Assembly: GCF_019226825.1 (NCBI RefSeq)
Contig: NZ_CP076642.1
Span: 1,178,001-1,242,000, forward strand
DNA: 64,000 nt
Direction: 5' to 3'
Source of the DNA: Vibrio ostreae
GTDB taxonomy: Bacteria > Pseudomonadota > Gammaproteobacteria > Enterobacterales > Vibrionaceae
Both the position numbers and the translations under genes were made by a program. Within the stretch, counting starts at the first letter, position 1, and the number at the start of each line of letters is the position of its first letter. Below the pieces are notes generated by a model. The model made no database searches. It saw only the letters and a program-made list of their open reading frames with translations, and was not told the DNA's origin. This document shows, piece after piece, positions 44,223-53,070 of this stretch.

Positions 44223-46337
44223 ATGGCAACGTTAAGTTACAAGTTCCAGGTGGATGGTCTGGAAACAGATACCCTGGTGGTGCATGCCTTCGACGGGCAG
44301 GAAACGCTGTCCTGTGAGCTCATGGATGGTCGTCCGTGCTACGGGTTTCGTTATGAACTTGCGCTGGCCAGCCGCCAGCCGGGCATCAGCGCTGAAATGG
44401 TGGTGGATAAAAGCGCAGAACTGACTCTATATCGAGACGAGATGCTGGTGCAGCGCGTGCATGGCGTTGTGCGGGCTTTCAGTCGTGGCGACACCGGCCA
44501 TCATCATACATTCTATTCCCTCACTCTGGTTCCGGCGCTGGAGCGTTTATCACTGCGTCACAACAGCCGCATTTTTCAGCTCAAAACCGTTCCTGAAATC
44601 CTGTCTGTGCTGCTGCAGGAAATGGACATCGATGATTACGCCTTTGCGCTGACCCGCGATTATCCGCAGCGCGAACTGTGTGTGCAGTATCGAGAAACCG
44701 ACCTCGAATTCTTACACCGTCTGGCAGCGGAAGAGGGGCTGGTGTACAGCTTCATTCATCAGGAAGGCCAGCATACGCTGCTCTTCAGTGATGCGTCTGA
44801 CAGCTTGCCTAAACTGGGCGAGCCGGTACCTTATAACAGCCTGGCCGGTGGCGTGATGGATACGCCATATATCTCCGCATTGCAGGTTCGTACGCGTGCT
44901 GAAGTCAGCCAGACCGCGATGCAGGATTACAGCTTTAAAAAGCCGGCTTATTCTTTTGCGCAAAGTGCGCTGGGTAGCGAAATGGATTACCAGCACACGA
45001 CTTACGAGCATTATGACGCGCCGGGCCGCTTCAAAGATGACGTCAATGGTAAAGCGCTTAGCCGGATTCGGCTTGAGTTCCTGCGCCGCGAGGCGCGCAC
45101 TGCCAGTGGTCAGAGTAACCAGCCTTTGCTGCGCGCCGGAATGAAATTTGATCTGCAAGAGCACTTACATGAGAGCCTCAACCGTGACTGGCTGGTGGTA
45201 AGTGTTCACCACCAGGGCACTCAGCCCCAGGCGCTGGAGGAAGAGGGCGGCAGCGGTGCCACCACTTACGCGAACCAGTTCAAGCTGATCCCGGCCCATA
45301 TCAGCTGGCGGGCAACACCGGAGGCAAAACCTCAGGTCGATGGCCCGATGATTGCGACTGTGGTCGGCCCACAGGGCGAGGAGATCTTTTGTGATGAGCA
45401 TGGCCGGGTCAAACTGCATTTCCCCTGGGATCGCTATTCCAACGCTGATGAACTCAGCTCGTGCTGGGTCCGGGTATCGCAAGGCTGGGCCGGCAGTCAA
45501 TACGGGATGCTGGCGCTGCCACGCATTGGCCACGAGGTGATTGTTTCATTCCTGAATGGCGATCCGGATCAGCCGATCGTGACCGGCCGTACTTACCATG
45601 CGACCAATACTACGCCGTATCCACTGCCAGAAAACAAAACCAAAACCGTGATCCGCAGTGAAACCCATCAGGGAGAAGGATTTAATGAACTGAGTTTTGA
45701 AGATCAAGCCGGCAGAGAACAGGTTTACCTGCATGCTCAGAAAGACTTCGATGGCTTAGTCGAGAATGACCACCGCAGTGAAATCCGCCACGACCGCCAT
45801 GTCACGGTCGAAAATGATCGCTTCAGCCAAGTCGTGGCCAATCAGCACCAAACTATCGGTGGTGAGAGCCGCAGTAAAATCGGCGCGGACAGCAGCCTGA
45901 AAGTCGATGGCTCAGCCCAGCACAAAGTCGGCAATCTCATCGCGGTTCAGGCAGGACGGGAAATTTCCCTCAAAGCCGGCGCTAAATTAGTGGTCGAAGC
46001 CGGTGCCGAAGTCACCCTCAAAGCCGGCGGCAGTTTCGTCAAAGTTGACGGCGGTGGCGTACATTTGTCGGGCCCGGCTATTAATCTAAACGCCGGCGGC
46101 AGCGCAGGCAGTGCCTCCGGCTACAGCGGCCAATCAGCCTTGTTACCCGGCGGCGTTGAGGCTGTAGACGCACCGGAAGAGTTGACATTCATAAAACCAA
46201 TAGCATCATTGATTTCAGAAGAAGCGTTAGTTCAGATTGCAATTAGTGATATACCAATAGCCAGAATGTGTCAGCGTCAACTAGATGGCAATTGTCCCAG
46301 AACTGATTGTCCGTGTGAAATTAAAGAGGATGTATGA
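44223..46337 (+). CDS. vgrG: T6SS spike protein VgrG, no C-terminal enzyme domain
   Basis: Trimeric membrane-puncturing spike, 704 residues from ATG 44223 (AGGAATAGC upstream). gp27-like region (about residues 1-370), gp5 OB fold (PQGEEIFCDEHGRVKLHFPW, about 382-401; SCWVRVSQGWAGSQYGMLALPRIGHEV follows), then the beta-helix needle (EISLKAGAKLVVEAGAEVTL, about 580-600). V. cholerae VgrG3 at this locus has a lysozyme-like domain; here there is only a tail of about 60 residues with four cysteines (MCQRQLDGNCPRTDCPCE). Codon use becomes AT-rich in that tail, from about 46185, marking an exchange boundary. The tail may dock the DUF4123 adaptor and its effector. Confidence 0.94.
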   Translation: MATLSYKFQVDGLETDTLVVHAFDGQETLSCELMDGRPCYGFRYELALASRQPGISAEMVVDKSAELTLYRDEMLVQRVHGVVRAFSRGDTGHHHTFYSLTLVPALERLSLRHNSRIFQLKTVPEILSVLLQEMDIDDYAFALTRDYPQRELCVQYRETDLEFLHRLAAEEGLVYSFIHQEGQHTLLFSDASDSLPKLGEPVPYNSLAGGVMDTPYISALQVRTRAEVSQTAMQDYSFKKPAYSFAQSALGSEMDYQHTTYEHYDAPGRFKDDVNGKALSRIRLEFLRREARTASGQSNQPLLRAGMKFDLQEHLHESLNRDWLVVSVHHQGTQPQALEEEGGSGATTYANQFKLIPAHISWRATPEAKPQVDGPMIATVVGPQGEEIFCDEHGRVKLHFPWDRYSNADELSSCWVRVSQGWAGSQYGMLALPRIGHEVIVSFLNGDPDQPIVTGRTYHATNTTPYPLPENKTKTVIRSETHQGEGFNELSFEDQAGREQVYLHAQKDFDGLVENDHRSEIRHDRHVTVENDRFSQVVANQHQTIGGESRSKIGADSSLKVDGSAQHKVGNLIAVQAGREISLKAGAKLVVEAGAEVTLKAGGSFVKVDGGGVHLSGPAINLNAGGSAGSASGYSGQSALLPGGVEAVDAPEELTFIKPIASLISEEALVQIAISDIPIARMCQRQLDGNCPRTDCPCEIKEDV

Positions 46338-46888
46338 GTCAGTTAACCGAGTTTTTTGAATCTGACGAATATACCCATTGGGTAGTCGTCGACAAAATAA
46401 GAGTACCTGATATTGATATTTTGGCATATCGGTACGAGAACAATCCTGAAATGATAAAACTGTTCTATGGAAGTGATTTTCACCATCTTGTTGAAGTTAG
46501 TCCGGTAGTTTTTTGTTTCACCGGTTCAAAAGAACTGACTAATTTAATTAAATACGATTTTGCTTTGAAGACAAGCACAGTAGTATTTTCATTTAAGAAA
46601 AATACGAAACAAGAAGATAGGTTAAATCATCTCCGAAGTTTGCTAACAGTAATAATTAATGGTGATATGAGGTTTTTTAGATATTATTCCTCGGTTTTCT
46701 TGAATAGCGTTCACAAAGGATTAAACGATCAAGACAAGAAAAATATATTAGGTCCCTTTTCGTCCTTAACTTGGGTTGGTGAGGATGATGAATGGAAGAG
46801 TTTGGTTGGAGATGAAAACAAGAAATACGTAAATAACGGAAATACACCACTTTCTTTGACATCATCTGTTTTATTGGGATATCTATAA
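46334..46888 (+). CDS. DUF4123 adaptor/chaperone for VgrG cargo (Tap/TEC type)
   Basis: A 184-residue protein overlapping the vgrG stop by four bases (ATGA). HWVVVDKIRVPDIDILAYRY near the N-terminus and ILGPFSSLTWVGEDDEW near residues 137-153 fit the DUF4123 family, whose members load effectors onto VgrG. Position, exactly between vgrG and a large putative effector, supports this. Composition is AT-rich like the effector and unlike vgrG, so it probably travels with the effector. The domain call is from motif memory. Confidence 0.72.
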   Translation: MSQLTEFFESDEYTHWVVVDKIRVPDIDILAYRYENNPEMIKLFYGSDFHHLVEVSPVVFCFTGSKELTNLIKYDFALKTSTVVFSFKKNTKQEDRLNHLRSLLTVIINGDMRFFRYYSSVFLNSVHKGLNDQDKKNILGPFSSLTWVGEDDEWKSLVGDENKKYVNNGNTPLSLTSSVLLGYL

Positions 46889-46890
46889 TT

Positions 46891-49800
46891 ATGACTACAG
46901 TAAAAACTTATGAAATTCGTCCGGGAGATTGTTTAGATCTGATCTCGGAAAAGTTTGATATTTCAAAAAGTGTACTCCAAGAATTAAATAGTGATCAAAT
47001 TAAAGATATTGATCTGATTTATGCTGGTAACACACTTAAGTTATCAGGTAATGAAGGGTCTCCAATCGAAGTAGACTTAGGTACACGTACTACACTTCCT
47101 CTAGTTCCTGAAAAACCAGCATGTGGGAATGAACTCTGTTCCAGTCAAGTCCCTGATTTTGTCGATATACTATACGTACCTGCTCATCCGGAAACGGGAG
47201 AGAAAACTTGGTATGCACTAACGAAAACAGCTCAAGAAGCGGTTATGTCTGAAATTGATTTGTTTAAAAGCGCAGTCACAACGGACAGACAAACGACGTT
47301 TAACAACCTTAATACACTAGGGATATTATCTAAATTTGAACATAAACCACATGAAATGTTCCTGTCAGACACGGATATCGAACGCTTAAGAACTGTGAGT
47401 TGGATGTTGGTAACTATTCAATCAGGCGCTGCTAAGAACTATTTTAATGGAGGAGAAAATGGATTTATCATTTCTATTGCAGAACAAGAAGATGGCATAG
47501 ATTATTATAGTATTCTTAGTGACAGCCTTACTTGGGAGAAGCTAAAAGATTTTGTATTTAAAGTTTCAATACGTACTGCCCCTATTTCCTATTACATTGG
47601 TAAATCATTAGGTTTTATTGATGAGGTAGATGAGGAAAACAAAGAATATATTCTAAGGGAGAAAGCTTTAAGTGCTGCAAAATTAAAAGTTGTAGACTAT
47701 CTTGAAGACGAAATTGCTTTGCTAGAGAAAAAAGCAGTAAAAGCAGCAGGAAAGGTAGTTACTGATGACGGTACAAACTTCGTCTACAGTGAAAAGGAAA
47801 GTTACTTTACTAGTGAAAAACAAGATGACATCGCTAAATGTATAAAAAAAGTTAATTCTTATCGTCGTTGGTCTGATGAAGAGTTATCTGAACAAAATCA
47901 TGAAGAATTGAACTCTAAACTGGATAGATTTTGGAATCAAGATGTCAAAAATTCTGCACAATTTATTAATGCATTGGAAGAATTTAAACGCGGTAGTGAC
48001 ATACCATCAAACGCCATGAGCGCGTATAGTTTCACTTTCTATCTTTTGAAATTAAATGATTATGGCTTTGTTGTCAAAGAGCAGTGTCTGCCTAAAGAGT
48101 TGTTAATTGGCACGGATAAAGTGCATCTGGGACCGGAAAGCCTTTATAACAGTAGTAAATACAAAAATTGGCGAGATGACGCTAGTCTGACTATTGAACC
48201 GGATGATTATAACAAAGTAGTTTCGGGATTACTGACAGAACTACTAACATTTGACGACACAGTAAGAGATGATAAGCATATTAGAGCTATTCTTTCTTCT
48301 AATAAATGTTCCGCCAGTCAATGGGCGTATTATCCGACATTGGCGCTGATTCGCTTTATTGATGCGACACTTTCTGAATGGCTGAGCTCTATTCGTAGCA
48401 TTATGGGTGGACGTTCTATTCCTGATATGTTTTCTGACCTAATCTGGGTAAAGAAAGTTGCACTCGAGAGACTAGAACAACTTAAGAGAAGGGCTGAAGC
48501 GTCAGCTTTACAAGGTAAAGTCATTAATTTTTATCTTAATAAAGATAAGCTATCTGCCATGACTCTTTTATGGGATGAAAAGAACTATAAGGTTTTGGAA
48601 AAAAAACTAGGGATATTTTCTAACAAGGCTGGTGATGCAGACCTTCAAGCTGTTGAATGTAGTTTGTTATCAAATGAGGGAGAAGTTGGTTGGGTTAGAG
48701 GACCAAGTTGGTTTTTACCAACGGCGAAAAAAAACCTTAGTAAAGGTCACTGTAAGGATATAACGGAAAAAGTCGTAATGGTTGATCCGTTAGTCAACGC
48801 AGATGCTGCAGGTAAGACATTATCTGAAGCTTTAGATGAAATTAAGAAGCAATTAGCAGGTACTTTTACGAAAGCAAATTTTGTCACAGGACCGTTGAAT
48901 CTAAATAAGACAATAGAAAAGTATGACTCAAGTGCTTTCTGGCAATCCCACTACCACTGGCAAGGCGGAAGAGCAGACAACGGTTCGTCAGCCTATATAG
49001 CGAATGCTCAGGCGCAATTTTTACGCTTATCATCAAGTGCCAGTGGTTCTTTGAATCTGCCGTTAAGCGAATTAGATGCATTGCGTCCTAACTTAGACTT
49101 GACTACAGGAGCGTCGATTCAAGCCAATTTTACCTTATTAAGTGGTCAAATAGGATTTTCGTCTTGGTTTCCGACTAATGATAAGGATCAAAACGTGCGC
49201 CCAGATAAGGGGCATGGGCTTTCGATTTCTTACGTAGCCCTGGATTATGAGTCTATGACGGATAAAAAACGAGAATACGATGCGGGAGAGTGTTTTGTAA
49301 AACTTAGCGCCAAAGTCTATGGTTTGGCGGCAGCAAGTTGTCAACTCTCTGGGAATTTATCCTTCGGTCCTTCAGAAACCAACGGTGGGTTGGGTGTTAA
49401 AGGAAAATCTATCAAGGTTCTGGACGCAAACCAAGCTAGCGAAAACTCACCTAAAGCAAGAGTATTAAAGGATGGTGATGCTCTTATTCCACAAGCGGCG
49501 GCACAAACTGGGGTTAAGGTAGACGTATTTGCTGGTGTCGAAGCCGGAGGAAGCATTGATGCCGAAGTTCATTGGAAGCCGCCTGCGGTGATGATAAACA
49601 ATAATAAGGTGGAGCAATCACTAGGAAAATTGGGCAGTATCAGTGCTCAGATGGCGGCTAATTATGGTATCGGATACTCTGGAGAATTTCGGTTTACCTT
49701 TCAAAATGGCCAAATCGTTCTTATCACATCAGCAAAAGCTGTGTGTGGACCAGGCTTCTCTGGAAAATTTTCTGTAACATTAAGTCCAGTTATGATGGAT

Positions 49801-50622
49801 AGATTTTTGGCATGCCTTTTAGGAGTGTTAAAAGAGAGTGGATTCCGTTATGTAGAGGTGTTTGGAGATTATGACAAAAATGGAAGAAATGAGTACTTTG
49901 AACAACTTAATGAAAGGTTGACTATAGCTATGGCTCTCGGCTTAACATTTGGAGATGTTATGTTGCTTCCATCAGTTGTCTATGATGAGTATAAAAACGA
50001 TGTGCTCCAAGAAGATTACGCGCCCATGATAGCACGACATATCACGATGGCTGAGGTTAGCTCTAGTAAGAAAGATTGGATTAGAAATTTACCTCCAGAA
50101 ACATTAGCTAAATTGTTAAATTGTTTGACTAATAAAAAGGAAGAATCTTTTTTTGAGAGTGATCTTCAGAAAATATCTAGACAGGAAAATGAAGAAAGGA
50201 AAGTTAGTGCTGTTATACAAATATTGAAATGGATTTCTCCTACTGGAAATGATGAGAATAAATTCAGGACTCGTCAGTTTGAAGAAACTCTTATTCGCAT
50301 AGGGGGAAATCTAGAAGATGTTAGAACTCCAGCTTCACAGTGGCAGCGTTTTGCTGATAGTTGGCGGCGTCTTGAAGAATATATCATTTCTGTTAGCGAT
50401 AATAACAGAGGGCTTAGAATTTCCTTCAATGATAATGTTTGGCAATTAGCAATCAATATGCATGGATATAGATATAAAGATGTTAAGGGGAACTTTCATT
50501 ATCGAGCCTATCGAGTTGAACTTGATGACGAAACTCAGAAGATGAAGTTAGATAGAGAAAAAATAAAAGCAGTTTTTGGTAGTGATCCTCGGTGGGAGTT
50601 TTTTAGTATATGGAAAATATGA
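46891..50622 (+). CDS. Putative T6SS effector with N-terminal LysM domain
   Basis: A 1243-residue protein two bases after the adaptor gene. LysM-type domain at about residues 5-52 (YEIRPGDCLDLISEKFDISK, then NTLKL), which could bind peptidoglycan or dock onto the spike. A long helical middle follows (about 80-690); then a Ser/Gly/Ala-rich beta-like region (about 695-930) and a C-terminal domain (about 930-1243) containing the EF-hand-like loop DYDKNGRNEYFE (993-1004). No classical signal peptide, and I see no nuclease, lipase or amidase motif and no clear transmembrane helix. The toxic activity is unknown. The overlapping downstream membrane protein is the likely immunity partner. Strongly AT-rich, consistent with transfer. 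Confidence 0.7.
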   Translation: MTTVKTYEIRPGDCLDLISEKFDISKSVLQELNSDQIKDIDLIYAGNTLKLSGNEGSPIEVDLGTRTTLPLVPEKPACGNELCSSQVPDFVDILYVPAHPETGEKTWYALTKTAQEAVMSEIDLFKSAVTTDRQTTFNNLNTLGILSKFEHKPHEMFLSDTDIERLRTVSWMLVTIQSGAAKNYFNGGENGFIISIAEQEDGIDYYSILSDSLTWEKLKDFVFKVSIRTAPISYYIGKSLGFIDEVDEENKEYILREKALSAAKLKVVDYLEDEIALLEKKAVKAAGKVVTDDGTNFVYSEKESYFTSEKQDDIAKCIKKVNSYRRWSDEELSEQNHEELNSKLDRFWNQDVKNSAQFINALEEFKRGSDIPSNAMSAYSFTFYLLKLNDYGFVVKEQCLPKELLIGTDKVHLGPESLYNSSKYKNWRDDASLTIEPDDYNKVVSGLLTELLTFDDTVRDDKHIRAILSSNKCSASQWAYYPTLALIRFIDATLSEWLSSIRSIMGGRSIPDMFSDLIWVKKVALERLEQLKRRAEASALQGKVINFYLNKDKLSAMTLLWDEKNYKVLEKKLGIFSNKAGDADLQAVECSLLSNEGEVGWVRGPSWFLPTAKKNLSKGHCKDITEKVVMVDPLVNADAAGKTLSEALDEIKKQLAGTFTKANFVTGPLNLNKTIEKYDSSAFWQSHYHWQGGRADNGSSAYIANAQAQFLRLSSSASGSLNLPLSELDALRPNLDLTTGASIQANFTLLSGQIGFSSWFPTNDKDQNVRPDKGHGLSISYVALDYESMTDKKREYDAGECFVKLSAKVYGLAAASCQLSGNLSFGPSETNGGLGVKGKSIKVLDANQASENSPKARVLKDGDALIPQAAAQTGVKVDVFAGVEAGGSIDAEVHWKPPAVMINNNKVEQSLGKLGSISAQMAANYGIGYSGEFRFTFQNGQIVLITSAKAVCGPGFSGKFSVTLSPVMMDRFLACLLGVLKESGFRYVEVFGDYDKNGRNEYFEQLNERLTIAMALGLTFGDVMLLPSVVYDEYKNDVLQEDYAPMIARHITMAEVSSSKKDWIRNLPPETLAKLLNCLTNKKEESFFESDLQKISRQENEERKVSAVIQILKWISPTGNDENKFRTRQFEETLIRIGGNLEDVRTPASQWQRFADSWRRLEEYIISVSDNNRGLRISFNDNVWQLAINMHGYRYKDVKGNFHYRAYRVELDDETQKMKLDREKIKAVFGSDPRWEFFSIWKI

Positions 50623-51800
50623 TGATTAAAAAAAATATACTGTATAAGTTTGCAATTTTTATCCTTTTTGCTTTCATCATATCTATTGGATCCTATTGGT
50701 TATATTTAAAACTTCCGACTGGGTTAGACATTGCTTTATCGTCTCCACTAACTGACGAAACGTTAAGTACGACTTCTTACAAAAGCATAAATATAAATAA
50801 TGATCCTTATGCTTCTAGTACCTACAGACCTGATGATCCTTTGTATAAGCCTGTCTTGGCAATCCAGCAAAAGCGCTGGAGTGAAGCCATTGATATGTTA
50901 AAACCAATGGCAGAGCAGGGTAACTCTACTGCCATGTTTTGGCTTGGAGATATTACCTATTCAGCGAACGCTTTTTCAGACGGGGGTAAATGGTTTGTAA
51001 GGGCTGCTGAATTAGGTAATCCTTATGCTGCATTAAGACTTTCTCCCTCATTGAGTTTTGGTCATGATTGCGATAGGTGGTTGAAGGCCTATTGTGATAG
51101 TAAGTGGGATGATATCGGATTAAAAGGTTTGTTAAAACTAGCACATGACGGTGACACCAAAGCTGCGTATGCTTATCTCTATGTTACTAGATTTAAAAAT
51201 ACAAGTTCAGAGTTTTATTCTGATTTGGTTGATTTGGTAAAAACCGGAATGGATAAAAATTATTATCCCCCATTGCGATATTTAGTGAACCTTTATTTGT
51301 CTAGGGAGTCATTAAGTCCTTTTGACAATGACCCATTACCTTTGAGTGATAATGAAAAGAAAGTTATTTTTAACTCATTGATGGTTGCGGCAAAAAATAA
51401 TGACGTATTGTCTATGAAATTAATTAATGATGATTTTAAAGGTTTTTTTGACAGTGATTTTGATGATTTGATAGATCAGAGCCAACTTCTATTGGATGGT
51501 AATAATTTTCTTATTGCTTTTGATTATTTTATTAGAGGTAGGAGTAATACAAAGTCAAATAGAGATTTTTTGATAAGAGGATACTCTGTTGCGAATCTTT
51601 TTGATTATTATATCAAGGACTTTAACCAACGCGGCGAATATAAAGGTATCTTTGAGTATATGCTAATGGATAGTAATATAAAACCTATGAGTGAAGAAGA
51701 GAAGTCTCAAGGGATGATAATGACTAGAAATTTGATTGGTCATTCTACACCAGTTATCTTTATTGATGAAGTAACTGGGATTTCGCCATTATTTCACTGA
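50619..51800 (+). CDS. Putative membrane-anchored Sel1-repeat immunity protein, copy 1
   Basis: About 393 residues. Starts are possible at 50610, 50619 or 50622; ATG 50619 overlaps the effector stop as ATGA and ATG 50622 has the best GGA spacing. A basic start and one transmembrane helix (about residues 10-30, FAIFILFAFIISIGSYWLYL) precede a periplasmic part with Sel1-like repeats: AIDMLKPMAEQGNSTAMFWLGDI and FVRAAELGNPYAALRLS. Hallmarks shared with the paralogue at 53071: DPYASS-YRPDD-LY-PVLAIQQ, and a C-terminal PVIFIDEVTGI. Tight coupling to the effector gene and the membrane anchor with a periplasmic domain suggest that it neutralises a toxin acting in the periplasm or membrane. Function inferred from position. 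Confidence 0.68.
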   Translation: MMIKKNILYKFAIFILFAFIISIGSYWLYLKLPTGLDIALSSPLTDETLSTTSYKSININNDPYASSTYRPDDPLYKPVLAIQQKRWSEAIDMLKPMAEQGNSTAMFWLGDITYSANAFSDGGKWFVRAAELGNPYAALRLSPSLSFGHDCDRWLKAYCDSKWDDIGLKGLLKLAHDGDTKAAYAYLYVTRFKNTSSEFYSDLVDLVKTGMDKNYYPPLRYLVNLYLSRESLSPFDNDPLPLSDNEKKVIFNSLMVAAKNNDVLSMKLINDDFKGFFDSDFDDLIDQSQLLLDGNNFLIAFDYFIRGRSNTKSNRDFLIRGYSVANLFDYYIKDFNQRGEYKGIFEYMLMDSNIKPMSEEEKSQGMIMTRNLIGHSTPVIFIDEVTGISPLFH

Positions 51801-51831
51801 AGATGATAAGAAGTTAGAGATTTTTTTAAAT

Positions 51832-51867
51832 TGCCGTCGATACACATTGGTATCTGACGGCATTTTT
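51832..51867 (+). terminator. Rho-independent terminator after the immunity gene
   Basis: TGCCGTC-GATAC (51832-51843) pairs with GTATC-T-GACGGCA (51850-51862), followed by TTTTT. It ends the vgrG-adaptor-effector-immunity transcript. Confidence 0.88.
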
Positions 51868-51996
51868 ATAGTACAAAGCATGTTATATCAGTGTCTCAAT
51901 CGTTGTTACTTAATGTAACTGGACAACCTAAAAAGTCTTTGCAGATTGATAAACACTAATAAAATTTAAACAGTCAGGTGATTAACGTTAATTATT

Positions 51997-52728
51997 TTAG
52001 AAAATACCACTGATTGAAGTGGTTAGATCTTCTACTAGCACTGGTTTAGCTTCTTCAAACTCTAAGTTCACTTGGTTTGCATTCGACAGAACACGGGTTT
52101 GAAAACGTTTTTTGTTATCCACGCTGGATATAGAGGTATTTAGTGCGCCAGAATTACCATTTGATAGTTGTGCGACTTCAGTAGAAGTGACTTTGTTATC
52201 TGTCTTTTCCACGACACGTACATCAGTAATCAGGGCATAATAAACGTCTTCTACTAAAGCATTTCCAACCAGTCCAATAGCGCCACCGATGAGACCTGCC
52301 GCACCAATAGTGTTTGAATGACTCGTAGCGGATGCTGCAGCTAGAGCTCCAATTGCTGCACCAGAGAGTGCGCCACCGTATCCGCTGTTAAGGAAGCCCT
52401 GGGCTGAAGCGGGATCCATTTTCTCTGCCTTTAACACATTTGCCTGTAGCCAGTAGTGAGCAGCAGCTGGATCTTGTACAACGGAGTAACCCTTTTGTGT
52501 CAGCTTTTCTTTTAATTCCTGTTGAATATCAATCTGCTTATCGGTTGTGTTTCGTACTTGTAAGAAAATAGTTCGTTGGCTAGCTGAAACCGGATCCAGC
52601 CAGATCGTTTCTGACATTGTGGTTTTTACTTCGAGATTACGCTTGCTTACGGCGGTGTTTATTGCAGAACAGCCAGAAACAGAGAGAATAGCAGCGAGTA
52701 GAAAGCCAAATTTAGCGTTAGTGTTCAT
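51997..52728 (-). CDS. traT: TraT-family outer-membrane lipoprotein (surface exclusion / complement resistance)
   Basis: A 243-residue lipoprotein. Lipobox VSGC gives Cys20 with Ser at +2, favouring the outer membrane. It is TraT-like along its whole length: KRNLEVKTTMSETIWLDPVS, YWLQANVLKAEKMDPAS, a Gly/Ala-rich hydrophobic centre (about residues 117-162), LVEDVYYALITDVRVVEKT and the end RFQTRVLSNANQVNLEFEE. TraT of F-type plasmids blocks mating-pair stabilisation and confers serum resistance. No other transfer genes are present here. It lies alone on the minus strand between the two immunity paralogues, so it may have its own promoter and be cargo of the accessory module. A role in T6SS defence is speculation. 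Confidence 0.88.
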   Translation of the reverse strand: MNTNAKFGFLLAAILSVSGCSAINTAVSKRNLEVKTTMSETIWLDPVSASQRTIFLQVRNTTDKQIDIQQELKEKLTQKGYSVVQDPAAAHYWLQANVLKAEKMDPASAQGFLNSGYGGALSGAAIGALAAASATSHSNTIGAAGLIGGAIGLVGNALVEDVYYALITDVRVVEKTDNKVTSTEVAQLSNGNSGALNTSISSVDNKKRFQTRVLSNANQVNLEFEEAKPVLVEDLTTSISGIF

Positions 52729-53070
52729 TTATATACCTTCAATAATGGTTAAGTAAAAATTGTGTCAATTTCTTAGGGAGCTTATTATATTTAAATTACT
52801 GAGTGAATATAAAAACCACGCGTTCGTTCACTAATTTAAAGTTAATTGATGACAATATTGTTTTTAACTATGGTTTGTGGGGGAAATTTGTCTTGACATT
52901 GTTTTGATACTTTAATTTTTTAGTGATTTGGTTGATGAATATATAATTTAGCATGTATTGTTATTATTTTTTTCTATCGTTTGTATTTATTTATTTTTGT
53001 GGGTTATGATTGATCTCGGATTTTTTGGAGTAGATATTAAAAGTGTCAACCTCAACTTTGATTAGTGGAG
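52729..53070. other. AT-rich divergent promoter region, no gene seen
   Basis: A gap of about 340 bases between traT (minus) and the second immunity gene (plus). It is extremely AT-rich with many T runs; I see no coding sequence or structured RNA. In the last bases one frame reads a stop followed by about twelve sense codons up to a TAG inside the immunity start region, too short to call an effector remnant. Confidence 0.5.

Noticed and set aside
51981..51992. ATTAACGTTAAT palindrome just downstream of traT (also TTAACGTTAA at 21396-21405)
   Set aside because: Short AT-rich palindromes like this are expected by chance in AT-rich DNA. I could not tie the two occurrences to a regulator.
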